The notes below the pieces were generated by a model. The model was not told the DNA's origin, did no database searches, and worked only from the letters and a program-made list of their open reading frames with translations. The position numbers and the translations under genes are program-made. 64,000 nt of DNA, taken from NCBI GenBank assembly GCA_032717465.1, contig CM064697.1:2111501-2175500 (forward strand). Direction: 5' to 3'. The DNA is from Coenobita brevimanus. Its lineage: Eukaryota; Arthropoda; Malacostraca; Decapoda; Coenobitidae. This document shows positions 24,535 through 33,879 of the stretch, piece after piece (the first letter of the stretch is position 1; the number at the start of each line of letters is the position of its first letter).

Positions 24535-24600
24535 CAGCGGTGATGGAGGTGGTGACTGCAAGGGGTGTCCAGATAGTGAGTGATGTGCCTCTGACAGGAT
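24535..24600 (+). repeat. Dispersed ~60 bp core repeat, copy 2
   Basis: Shares GGTGATGGAGGTGGTGACTG, then GTGTCCAGATAGTGAGTGAT and GTGCCTCTGACAG with copy 1, and is followed within 22 bases by GACAGCCGGCTCG and a TG array. Copy 1 also has GACAGCCGGTT before its GA array. Confidence 0.8.
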
Positions 24601-24620
24601 GTGCGAGTGACAGCCGGCTC

Positions 24621-24621
<1 letters not shown>

Positions 24622-24706
<85 letters not shown>
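24622..24706. repeat. Compound microsatellite (GT)n-(GA)n
   Basis: About 25 GT units pass directly into about 17 GA units at 24672. Confidence 0.97.
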
Positions 24707-24710
<4 letters not shown>

Positions 24711-24869
24711 GAATCACGAAAATAACAAGGAATAAGGAAAGCAGAATAAAACGAATGAAATAACAAGGCAAAAGAGAAAATAACAAAGCAGAAAATAAAC
24801 ATGAGTCTAAATTAAAGGTTAGAGAGAGAAAGAACAAACTAAAGTCTAAAATAAAGGTTAGTGCACCAA

Positions 24870-24942
24870 ACCTAATGGTGATGAATGTGGTGACTGCAAG
24901 GTGTGTCTAGATAGTGTGTGATGTGCTTCTGACAGGCTCCTC
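24870..24942 (+). repeat. Dispersed ~60 bp core repeat, copy 3
   Basis: Reads GGTGATGAATGTGGTGACTG, GTGTCTAGATAGTGTGTGAT, GTGCTTCTGACAGG. The upstream A-rich spacer ends AAAGGTTAGTGCA, matching AAAGGCTAGTGCA before copy 1, so the repeated unit extends beyond the core. Confidence 0.8.
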
Positions 24943-25270
24943 AGTGACGCTTGTTAAGGATGATCTCAACATGCTGCTTCCATCGGCCGCGTTTTTGTGG
25001 TTGCTTTTCTTGTTATGGTGTTCTTGTGGCTTGTTATTGTGGAGTTGGTGTTTTTTCTTGCTGCTGTTTTGTTGCTGATTTTGTTGCCTGCTTCTTCTTT
25101 CGACTGATTTCCTCAGGTACCTACGTTTGTGTGATTGCTGCTGTTTTGTTCTTGTTTAAGGACCTGGTTTTCTGTTGATTATTTATTTCGTTTTTCTTAG
25201 GTTCGTGTTGCTCTGTCTAGTTCTTATTGTTGTTATGGTGGACCTGGTATTTTGAGTTTTTTTAAAGAGT
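24943..25270. repeat. Degenerate GTT/TTG-rich stretch
   Basis: T- and G-rich plus strand with imperfect TTGTTG, TGCTGTTTTGTT units. A second similar stretch lies at 26150-26345. No coding signal. Confidence 0.5.
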
Positions 25271-25965
25271 GTGCCGTAGACCAGTTAATTTTTCCATTTG
25301 GTTGCAAGTTGCCTTCATTGCATAATACATAATATTTTGCCAAGAGTCAGACGATTATTTTCTGTGCTCAAGAGAAGCGAAGGGTACCATAAAGTTCAAT
25401 ACCAATGAAAATATGCATTTTGGTCAATAATAAATGGACGTTTTCTTCCCCCACACGACAGACGGTTTTAGCCAAAGAAGAGAAATTCACTATAGCCAAA
25501 GTGTTAAGGGCTGGGGATCGACTACTTCCTTGGCAGCTTGTTGCATGATAGAAGAACCTCTGGTAATCCTTTAGAGGTCACTGAAGATTATGCTGTCATG
25601 TGAAACACTGCCAGTAAGTAGTTCGCCCTCCACCTTTAATCCCTTCAGTCAAGGGATACTATCTTGAGTTTATTTTTTCATAACGGGGTGGAGCGGAGCC
25701 TGGTATGGTGCCCCTGCTAACTGGGTGGAGCGCTGCAAATGCGTCGGTCATCGAAGAACCAAACATCCACACTTCTCTCCCCGTCGCGAGGCGTTGTCAG
25801 CTGCAAGGGAGCACCAGTTCAGTGCACGGGACTGCTCAGAAGGGGTGATTACTTGCCTTCAGTCATTGTTCATTCTGGTTATGAACAATGACAACAAAAA
25901 CTGCTTACAGAGTTTTACAAAAATAAATTTAGTAGTGGTGGGGCTTATAATGCCTGTGCATAGAC
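25271..25965. other. Unassigned, with faint palindromic repeat traces
   Basis: GACAGACGGTTTTAGCC near 25456 and AATCCCTTCAGTCAAGG near 25638 look like worn pieces of the palindromic repeat. An 88-codon open frame (25725-25991) has no known domain and runs into the next repeat copy. Confidence 0.4.
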
Positions 25966-26040
25966 TGTCCAGTTTGAAAAGTCTCACCTGACCTGAATAA
26001 AATCGTCTGGAGATAGCAAGAATGAATTACCGTAACAAAT
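25966..26040 (+). mobile_element. MITE-like palindromic repeat, core copy
   Basis: Carries the best-preserved core in the window, GAATAAAATCGTCTGG at 25995-26010, followed by AGATAGCAAGAATGAA. Preceded by AAAGTCTCACCTGACCT, matching AAAGTCTCTCTCAGGCT at the 26.5 kb copy. Confidence 0.7.
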
Positions 26041-26149
26041 ACTTCCTCTGTAGTGAAGTGGATTGAAGGATCTGGTTTATGGTAGCCTATTCTTGGTCTT
26101 CCCCACGGGCCAAAAGGCGCAGTAAGGGATTGGCCGTTAGCGTTTTTAC

Positions 26150-26345
26150 ACTCATGTCTTTTTGTGGTTGATGTTGTTGTGGTGTTGTAGCTTCGTGCCG
26201 TCCATGACTTTGTTTTGCTATTGCTTTTGACCGATGACGTAGGTGATTTCTGGTGGTCTGGTTACGGTGTTGTCGTGCTTCATAGCGTTGTTGATCGTGT
26301 TGATGTTGCTGTTGTTTATTTTCTTCTTTCTCGTTGTTCATGTTG
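26150..26345. repeat. Degenerate GTTGTTGTG-rich stretch
   Basis: Imperfect GTT, GTTGTG and TGTTGC units on the plus strand. The minus strand gives a Q/H-rich 84-codon open frame, a simple-sequence artefact. Confidence 0.55.
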
Positions 26346-26370
26346 CTATAAAAATATTATTTAGATTGAT

Positions 26371-26374
<4 letters not shown>

Positions 26375-26409
<35 letters not shown>
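26375..26409. repeat. Poly(T) run, 35 bases
   Basis: A perfect T homopolymer. It could be a retroposon tail on the minus strand, but no body is recognised next to it. Confidence 0.95.
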
Positions 26410-26413
<4 letters not shown>

Positions 26414-26461
26414 GTTCACCTTGTCAGTCAGGTGATGCCATTTTGTAATTTATTTTTGCTC

Positions 26462-26640
26462 CCCACAGACGATTTTATTCAGCTAAGGAAAGAACTCTCG
26501 TACTGAATGAGATAATGAAGGATGTTCTTTATTTAATGTCTCCAATTCGAAAAGTCTCTCTCAGGCTGAATAAAATCATCTATTGGTAGCAAGAAGAAAA
26601 AAAAAAAAAGGCATTATCTGAGTGAAGGGTTTAACGATAT
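26462..26640. mobile_element. MITE-like palindromic repeat, inverted pair
   Basis: Left part CAGACGATTTTATTCAGCTA (26467-26486) is the inverse of the core; right part GGCTGAATAAAATCATCTA (26564-26582) is the forward core, followed by GGTAGCAAGAAG and an A run, ending GAGTGAAGGGTTTAAC. Between them is a short AT-rich spacer. This pair shows that the element, or a tandem inversion of it, is a long imperfect palindrome. Confidence 0.7.
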
Positions 26641-26824
26641 TGTGCATATGGTAGTGTACGTTTGAGTGCACATTTTGATCAGTTGTTTGGAACTGTGCAT
26701 AATGTAGGACTCGTGTAGGTATTATAAAATTACGTGATGTGTTTGGCTATGCATATATTTGTTTTTGTGTGTAGCCTTGTTTGTGTATGTGTGGGAAGGT
26801 AATCCAGACTTGTAAGCGCATATG

Positions 26825-26827
<3 letters not shown>
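26641..26827. other. Unassigned GT-rich sequence
   Basis: TG-rich mixed sequence leading into the GT array. Confidence 0.4.

Positions 26828-26871
<44 letters not shown>
26828..26871. repeat. (GT)n microsatellite
   Basis: A perfect run of about 22 GT units. Confidence 0.97.
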
Positions 26872-26873
<2 letters not shown>

Positions 26874-26913
26874 ACATATACGAGTATCCTCCTTTCCTGC
26901 TCGTGACACTGAT

Positions 26914-26993
26914 TAACCTCTTTAATTCAAGAAACATTTACTAAGCTGAATAAATAGTCTGTAGATGATACACATACATGGCGTCATCGTAAA
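26914..26993 (+). mobile_element. MITE-like palindromic repeat copy
   Basis: AACCTCTTTAATTCAAGAAA, then AAGCTGAATAAATAGTCTGT and AGATGATAC, then ATGGCGTCATCG. Same order of blocks as the other copies, diverged. Confidence 0.6.
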
Positions 26994-27698
26994 GAAGCAG
27001 TGTCGTGTGATACGGATATTAGACCCTGATTTATTTTTCATGAATCCAACTCTCTTCGAAAATTAATTAAGACTGCATTAGCGAAATATAAATCCCCACG
27101 CCGTTCGCTGCTGGAGTTGTGATTGTCTTGCATCTTTCTGTCGGCGGTCCACTAGTTTTCTGCATAAACACCAGCACACGTATATTGTACTACACGTAAT
27201 AGCTATGAATACTTTGCTTGAGTCGCTCCAGGTTCATCTCGTTGTGAAGCCAATACAAGGCAGGAAATCGGCCACTTCGACTGGTCAGTCCTGAAGGTCT
27301 TTTGCTGAGGTTATGTTGAAGGACTGTGTGCTGTGATGGTGTGGTGCATGTGGTTAGTGTGATGTGTCGGGGGAGAAGGGGGGGGGGCTGCATTCCATTG
27401 TGGATAAAGGATTGCTTGTGAGTTGTATTTTGTATTGGTACTCTTGCAGGGAAGGATGGTGGTTGCATCGCAGTCTGTCCAGGTGTACTCGTGTCTCTTG
27501 ATAGGGAAGTTTCTGAGGGGTTCTTGAACGTTGCTGTTTGGCAGAAGGTTTGGGATGGCTGTGGTGGTTATGTGTTTATGTCTGTGTTTGTGAGCCGTAG
27601 TATTGCGTGGAGGAGGGGGGGGCGGAGATGTTGCTGAGATAGCCTACTCAGTTACAAATATAAAAACGTGTGCGTGGGATGAATATACAAGCATGTTC
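26994..27698. other. Unassigned; G-rich from 27290 to 27640
   Basis: TG/G-rich patch with GGTGTGGTGCATGTGG and two G runs (27370 and 27615 area). The minus-strand 92-codon open frame has no recognisable domain. Confidence 0.4.
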
Positions 27699-27800
27699 GT
27701 TCAACCCCTTAGTCCGGAGACATAATTTTAGCTTGTAAATACGGTTTCCAGACCATATCATTCGGCTTAGAAGAGCCATTTGGGAGTAAAAGAATTAATA
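27699..27800. mobile_element. MITE-like palindromic repeat, inverted copy
   Basis: Starts TTCAACCCCTTAGTCCGGAGA, with ATAATTTTAGCTTG, later CCAGACCATATCATTCGGCTT and AAGAGCC, ending GGGAGTAAAAGAATTAA. End motif and core remnants in inverted orientation. Confidence 0.5.
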
Positions 27801-28068
27801 TTCACCCCGCCCGCAATTAATTTCGGAAGTGATGTATGTGGTCGTCGGCGTTTATTTATTTATTTGTGTGTGAGTCTGTGCATTGAGAATCTCGTGAGCC
27901 ATGTAATGGATCATCTTCAAACTTTGCACAGGTGTTGGGTATGTGGAACTGAGGAAGTGATTCGATTTTGGTGAAAATTCACCTGGGGATAGGGTGGGAG
28001 TGAGGGGCCCCATATTTGGTGCCCAATGATAAAGATAGGTTGCAAATTTTTCAAAGTGCCACAGGAGG
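27801..28068. other. Sequence left of the 147 bp duplication
   Basis: Contains TTTATTTATTTATTTG and a stretch with ATGGATCATCTTCAAACTTT that probably belongs to the same larger repeat as the next feature, judging by continuous style. No gene. Confidence 0.35.
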
Positions 28069-28345
28069 CAAACGATGAGAGATAGACACATGGTTACCTC
28101 TAATCACTAATAGAAAGTCATATATGGGCATTCTAGTGGCATCATTACATTTGACCTTGGGTGACACTGAAAGGTCAAAGTCTAGGTTACACTTATTTTG
28201 ACTACTTAAATCAGCCAAACGGTGAGAGATAGACACATGGTTACTAGTAATCACGAGTAGGAAGTCATATATGGAGATGGTGTTAGCACCATGTGACCCT
28301 GAATGACCTTGAAAGGACAAACTCAAGGTCGATCAAATTTTAGTT
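28069..28345. repeat. 147 bp tandem duplication with TGACCTTG...AAGGTCA units
   Basis: CAAACGATGAGAGATAGACA at 28069 recurs as CAAACGGTGAGAGATAGACA at 28216, an offset of 147 bases. ACATGGTTAC, GAAGTCATATATGG and TGACCTTG...GAAAGG also recur. The offset is a multiple of three, so the minus-strand open frame (28051-28326) shows the peptide IYDFLLVI-NHVSISHRL twice. Each unit holds inverted TGACCT/AGGTCA half-sites. Probably part of a dispersed repeat rather than a gene. Confidence 0.75.
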
Positions 28346-28490
28346 TTAAAAATCAGAAACTACCATTTGTTTTGGAAATAGTGCTATTATCAAGACATGA
28401 AAATTATTTTGCTCAATTTCCATTCACCTTAAGTGCCTTTGACACCAATTCAGCCGGCGCGGGCGGGGTGTTGTGGCCTCGGGTTTATAT

Positions 28491-28556
28491 TCAATCCAGT
28501 TTGAAAGGTCCCTCCTAAGCAAAATCGTCTGAAGATAGCAAGAATGAACCACAGAA
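28491..28556 (+). mobile_element. MITE-like palindromic repeat, core copy
   Basis: CAGTTTGAAAGGTCCCTCCT, AAGCAAAATCGTCTGAAGAT, AGCAAGAATGAACCA. The order and spacing match the 25966 copy closely. Confidence 0.7.
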
Positions 28557-28755
28557 CATGTTATCGGGGCCAGTGGGGAAAGAAGAGGAAGAACAGAGAA
28601 AGGTGAAAATGAAAGCAATATATTACCTTCTCTGTAGGAGCAGGATTCAGGTCGGCCTGCCTTGAGAGTATATATTCCGAGTGATCCTGCCGGCAGAGAG
28701 AGAGACAGCCGAACCAGAGTGCTACATACCTATCTGTAGACACCCTGCGTTAATC

Positions 28756-28758
<3 letters not shown>
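28557..28758. other. Unassigned sequence
   Basis: Mixed composition; no feature recognised. Confidence 0.4.
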
Positions 28759-28812
<54 letters not shown>

Positions 28813-28836
28813 TATATAGTGTACTGAATAGTAAAA

Positions 28837-28892
<56 letters not shown>

Positions 28893-28914
28893 TCTCTCTC
28901 TCTCTCTCTCTCTC
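28759..28914. repeat. Compound microsatellite (GA)n ... (TG)n-(TC)n
   Basis: GA run 28759-28808, a 30-base AT-rich spacer, TG run 28839-28890 and TC run 28891-28914. GA on the left and TC on the right of the same strand form an inverted pair that could fold back. Confidence 0.97.
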
Positions 28915-29100
28915 AACGCCAGGTGCCGATGTCTCTTAAAGTTACCTGCGTGCCATAGTCGGCAGGTGAGAGAAACAATCCTCTGCCCTCGATTGATCTG
29001 ACCCATGAATCGCAAGCATCAGGTGACTACAAACAAATAACTTTTTAATGTAGGCATGACATTTTGACCTATGCGTGTTGTAGGTGCATTTTATATTTGT
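28915..29100. other. Unassigned sequence
   Basis: No feature recognised. Confidence 0.4.
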
Positions 29101-29309
29101 CAGATATAATTATGCGTGATTATAACTACACCTGTTCACCATTATGCTTGATTATGACTACACCTGTTCACTAATTTGCTTGATTATAACTACGCCTCTT
29201 TACTGTTATACTTCATTATAACTACACCTGTTCACTATTATGCTTGATTATAACTACACTTGTTTACTCTTATACTTGATTATAACTACACCTGTTCACT
29301 GTTATGCTT
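29101..29309 (+). repeat. 32 bp minisatellite, left block (~6.5 copies)
   Basis: Unit begins GATTATAACTACACCTGTTC and continues ACTGTTATGCTT, 32 bases. Units vary at a few positions (CACC, CTAATTTG, TACTT). The block stops at 29309 exactly at the unit end GCTT. Confidence 0.92.
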
Positions 29310-29772
29310 CATCATCAGACATACTCCCTCTCTTGCCCTCTCATTCTCACTGACTCCCGCACATATACCTACACCGTATTCCCATTCTCTCATCCTTTCA
29401 CCTTTCCATTTAGTTTCAGTCAATCCACATATATCCACTTTTGCATCCTCAAGCATCTGGACAATCTCTCTCTCTTTCACTTCATCATTCACTCCTCTCA
29501 CATTCCACGTTCCTACTCTCAGAATGTCCTTTGTCCGTTCCTTAGTCGTCAACGTATGGTCCGTCCGGGTCCGAGGCGCTTCATTTGCTTTTTTAGTTAG
29601 TTCTTTTTACGGGGTGGGGCACTAACCCACCACCAACCCTTTTAGTCGCCTCGTACGACAAGCAGGGATACTGGGGGAGTATTCTTGAAACCCCCCTACC
29701 CCCAGGGGGAGAATATTGCGAGGATTCGAACCAGCGCTTGCAACTGCCTGAGTACAGCAGCTTACCAAGCTC
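29310..29772 (-). mobile_element. Retrotransposon fragment: 5' leader and N-terminal endonuclease domain
   Basis: Read on the minus strand. 29772-29600 is a leader with GAGCTTGGTAAGC and GGTTCGAATCC, strings like the D-arm and B box of a tRNA, then CTGCTTGTCGTACGAGGCGA and a GGGTTGGTGGTGGG stretch. From about 29600 an open frame without an in-frame ATG reads TKERTKDILRVGTWNVRG, VNDEVKEREIVQMLEDAKVD, ICGLTETKWKGERMREWEYG, ending SENERAREGVCLMM at 29313. GTWNVRG and the ETKW box are the asparagine and glutamate motifs of the exonuclease-endonuclease-phosphatase fold used by LINEs to nick target DNA. The rest of the endonuclease and all of the reverse transcriptase are missing, so the copy is dead. 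The clade is not certain. Confidence 0.85.
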
Positions 29773-30180
29773 GATTATAACTACACCTGTTTACTATTAT
29801 GCTTGATAATAACTACACCTGTTCACTGTTATGCTTGATTATAACTACACCTGCTCACTAATTTGCTTGATTATAACTACACCTGTTCACTGTAATGCTT
29901 GATTATAACTACACCTGTTCACTGTTATGCTTGATTATAACTACACCTGTTCACTAATTTGCTTGATTATAACTACACCTGTTCACTGTTATGCTTGATT
30001 ATGACTACACCTGCTCACTAATTTGCTTGATTATAACTACACCTGCTCACTAATTTGCTTGATAATAACTACACCTGTTCACTATTACGCATAATTATAA
30101 CTACACCTGTTCACTATTATGCTTGATTATAACTACATTGTTCACTATTATGCTTGATTATAACTACACCTGTTCACTTC
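29773..30180 (+). repeat. 32 bp minisatellite, right block (~12.7 copies)
   Basis: The same 32-base unit resumes at GATTATAAC in phase with the left block. Alternating subtypes carry CACTGTTATGCTTG or CACTAATTTGCTTG, which points to local duplication of dimers. One unit near 30131 has a 2-base shortening (TACATTGTTC). Confidence 0.93.
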
Positions 30181-30399
30181 CTCTCTAATTTATACATGTC
30201 GTTAAGGGAGGGCGAGGAAATCTAACTGCGATAGGAACTAGACAGGTTTAAGTCAGAGTCATTCGAGCAAACCAGTGATGTCTGAAAAAAGTTATTAAGC
30301 CAAGTCAGTCTTACTTAATTTACGAACTATCAATATTGGACTTGTCTAAGGCTACAATGTGTATTATAACCTCACCTATATTAGTTGTATCAAAATAAG
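30181..30399. other. Unassigned sequence
   Basis: No feature recognised. Confidence 0.4.
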
Positions 30400-30454
30400 A
30401 TACTACTACTACTACTACTGCTGTTACTACTACTACTACTACTACTACTGCTAC
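30400..30454. repeat. (TAC/CTA)n trinucleotide repeat
   Basis: About 17 TAC units with CTGCTGTTAC and CTG interruptions. Confidence 0.93.
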
Positions 30455-30664
30455 CAAAAGTAATAACAATAATAACAGAGTTTTATCTTTTTCCCTGGGA
30501 TGTGTTCTGGGGGACGTGGAACTTCATTTTAGCTAAATCCAGAATATTTAAGGGTAAGTGACCGGCCTACACCATTGCTTGCATTTCACGATCGAAAAGC
30601 CTGAAGCCACCCAGACAGAAGCCTGTAATTTGCAGGACCACCTAACCCAGCAATTCTCCGGTGA

Positions 30665-30666
<2 letters not shown>
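30455..30666. other. Unassigned sequence
   Basis: No feature recognised. Confidence 0.4.

Positions 30667-30731
<65 letters not shown>
30667..30731. repeat. (GT)n microsatellite
   Basis: A perfect run of about 32 GT units. Confidence 0.97.
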
Positions 30732-30733
<2 letters not shown>

Positions 30734-30930
30734 TTTCCCGTTTAGAGTGCTATAGCGTTAGAGCAACAGATTTCCCGTAATAAGAGTGTTGGGGCCACTG
30801 GGGAAACGTAGGTGCCAGTTTACGACTGATTCTCGGTCTGGGGTAGACTTTTGCACCGATTATCTCAAAGAAGTATTGTTCCTGTGTTTACGGTGGCGTA
30901 GGTGGGATTTAGCTCTTTAGTATGATGACG

Positions 30931-30966
30931 TCCTCCTCCTCCTCCTCCTCCTCCTCCTCCTCCTCC
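30931..30966. repeat. (TCC)n microsatellite
   Basis: Twelve perfect TCC units, followed 20 bases later by an A run (about 30985-30998). Confidence 0.96.
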
Positions 30967-32639
30967 ATTTAGTGACCTTTCTGGAAAAAAAAAAAAAAGT
31001 CAAGTTACAAGCAGTTGATTGTACGCTTATTTGTGAATCTTGGCCTTGGTCGTCAACTGGTCATGGGTGTGGTCGTAGGTCATATCACTGGCCAGGTGTT
31101 CTTAATTATTTCATTCGATATCTGCTTTCCGCCGCGGTTATTTCGCCCTCCTAATCCTGCCAGGGAAGGGTGTTGCTACCTTATCTTACAGGTCAAGCTA
31201 CTTTACAAACTCTTGGAAATATGACCCTGGCCTAAAACACAGGATAGAGGGAAGATTATCCTGATTATGAGGAAGTGTTCAGATGAAATGTCCTCTTCCA
31301 CTTTTTTAATACAGTATATAAAAGTGCTCGCCAAGAAAGTCGAAATTTCAACCCCGGGGGGTGTTTTCTTCCTGGTTAAGAGCCCCTCGTAGATTGCCTT
31401 GAATTGACATCGAGGGAGGACAGAAATTTTCGGGTTAATTGGGACAGAAGGGCGTAGTTTGGGTCGTAAATTGACTAAAGAGGAGGATAACTCGGCACAA
31501 GAGGTCGTCAGTTTAATCTCCACTCGGCACAGGCGGTCGTCAGCTTGGCCGTAAGTCGTGGCAGGGGGTCGTAAGTCTGGCCGGGACAATTGACGAGGAC
31601 CTCACTTTATAACGACATGACAATTAAGGTGGTAGAGGGTTAGGACAGGCCGACACAGGGATCATTAGCGAAGGTGGAGTTGGCAGGGGCGAGGGAGGTG
31701 GGCTGGTGAGTGCTTGGAGGTTGTTGGCGTTGTGATGTTGTTGATCCTGTAGTAGATGCATCGTTGCAATCATGTACGCATATCTTATTTATCGAATTAG
31801 TATTGGTGTGACCTAATTGTAATGTCACTAGAGCTGAAAACAGTAAGTGATTAACAGACCTTGTTGGGGCAGAAAACAACATGTGAGTGATAGTCTGTGA
31901 TTATTGATTAATTTGTATGTTGGCATTTGGTCTGGCTATTCGTTTTTATCACATGCAAATGAAGATATGCTTCGAAGAGATTGTTAAAAGTTTGTTAGCG
32001 AAATGAAAGCCTGAGCAAAGAATATGCTTGTCTGCTTTCTTACACTGATAGCAACTCTAAATATATAAATGTAAAATGATCATCCGTATATTGTCAGAGA
32101 TTGATTTAATTGACGTAGAAAGTGGCGAATAAATTGAGTGAGAGCTAAAAGAGTCCCTGGCGGAATGCAAACCAGCTGGAGCATTGTATTTCTTGCCTGT
32201 CGAGTCTGAGAGCTGATTGGGAGATGAATGGATGCAAACATGATATTGAAAGGTTGGCCTGAGATTGATTTAGGCGATGGAGGAGGGTGGGTGGAGAGAG
32301 GGCGTGCTAAGGAGGTGGAGGAAATGTAAGACTTGCAGAGCCTGGTACTGTGAACTGAGAGAGAGAGAGAGAGAGAGAAACTATAATTTTGGCATGCCCT
32401 GGAGGAAAAGACTTGGTGAAAGTGGAATCTCCAGTGGTTTGCAAGAGAGGCATTTTACTTGTTAAACTGAATTGGTTTCTCTCAGGTGAATGAAATCGCC
32501 AAAAAAGCTAGCCGGAACATAATACATAAAATATACCAGCACGAGCAGTGGGCGTGGATATCTTCTTCCATGTGATATTGGTTAGGAATTTGGTTCGGTG
32601 AATAAAATGTCCGAGTCTGATGGCCGCTGTGAAAGAGAA
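30967..32639. other. Unassigned sequence
   Basis: About 1.7 kb. Between 31440 and 31590 GGTCGTAAGT, GGTCGTCAG and GGTCGTAAAT recur every 20-40 bases, a worn repeat. A short GA run is at 32357-32378. Weak palindromic repeat traces occur at 32472 (CTCAGGTGAATGAAATCG) and 32598 (CGGTGAATAAAATGTCCG). Open frames here have no domains. Confidence 0.4.
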
Positions 32640-33300
32640 TTAGAGCTGAATGAAAGCCTAGTGAGGGATGTGGAGATGGTAGAACCTCCCTCCTCAGGAC
32701 TTATACCCATAATGGTTGCCTGCTTGACCGACCCTTTTTGCAGTCCATAGGCATAGATCTGGTGTGATTCACTAAGCCCAAAAGAGCGAAAAAGAAAAAA
32801 AAGTTCAGTTCGTTTAAAAAGTGATGAAATGCATTCTCTTAAGAGGTGATGGAATGTAACGCCTCCAGAGTTGGAAGAAATGTAGGCCTTAAAGGTGTAC
32901 AGAAAGTGAAAACCCTAAAAGCAGGAAGCCATGAATGCCTAGAAGAGCCAGAGAAAATGTAAGCATTGGAGAACTAGGGAAAAGGAGAGTCGTAGAGAAT
33001 TAATAATAAAAAAAATTGTTGCAGTGTTGAAAATAAACAGAAGCCCTGAAGAATTGAAGATATAATCGCAGTGCACAAGTAGCTGGGAGAAATAAAGGCT
33101 TGGGAGGGGTGGAGAAAATGTCAGCCAGAAGTTGTTGAAAAAGAAAAGAAATCCCCGGAAAGTTGGGGAAAATGGAGGCCCAGAAGTGTTTAGAAAATGA
33201 AAACCCTGAAGAGATGGTGGAAAAGAAAGGTTTGGATAAAATGGCCGTCCTAAAGAGTGTGGAAGAACGTAATGTCTAAAAAGACTGAGGGAAATCTCTA
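32640..33300 (+). repeat. Degenerate ~30 bp minisatellite
   Basis: A-rich units around GAAAATGNAAGCCCTGAAGAG and TTGGGGAAAATGGAGGCCC recur about every 28-35 bases over 660 bases, heavily diverged (for example 33112, 33169, 33197, 33233). Confidence 0.65.
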
Positions 33301-33514
33301 ACGAAGTGTGCGTGTAAATTCAGGTGATCCATCCTCGAAGGCAGCGCGAGCATAAAACAATATATCGAGCTAGGGAACAGGGAGAGAGGTAGAGAGGAAG
33401 GGGAGGAGAATTATTTAATCTTTGCAAGCCCGACCAGCCTTCCCCTGTATATTAGGTCTGACAGCCAACACACCTGGTCTCCCCGCGGGGTGCTGGGAGG
33501 GGCGCGCACTTGTA
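33301..33514. other. Unassigned sequence
   Basis: Includes a GC-rich knot (CTCCCCGCGGGGTGC at 33479-33493, a small palindrome) just before the tandem repeat. Confidence 0.4.
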
Positions 33515-33800
33515 GAAACATCAACACCACTTTATGCCTTTTTCCACCCACAAGTCACCAGGTTGGATTTTTATAGCGTATTCAGGTGATATTATTGGTA
33601 GTTATTTATGACTGAGTGTTGGTTGTATCAAAGAGAAAAAGTACAAACATTACTTTATGACTTTTCCACTCACAGGTCACCAACTTGGATTATTATAGTG
33701 TTTTTGGATATTGTTATTGGTAGTTTTCAAGAGTATGAGTTGGTTGTATTTAAAAAAAAGTACAAATTTCACCCTATGCTTTCTCCACCCACAGGTCAGT
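33515..33800 (+). repeat. ~121 bp tandem repeat, about 2.3 copies
   Basis: ACTTTATGCCTTTTTCCACC (33529), ACTTTATGACTTTTCCACTC (33652) and ACCCTATGCTTTCTCCACCC (33771) start successive copies at offsets of 123 and 119. Shared blocks include CACAGGTCACCAACTTGGAT, TTATAGTG, TTATTGGTAGTT and GAGTTGGTTGTAT. Confidence 0.85.
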
Positions 33801-33879
33801 AGGCATAATTTTTTTAATGGTGTTGAAGGGTGACAATATTGGCAATAACTTCTTTTGTATGGTAGTGTATTACTTCATG

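Noticed and set aside
28051..28326. Minus-strand frame with a duplicated peptide
   Set aside because: The duplication is at DNA level with a 147 base period; better explained as a repeat.
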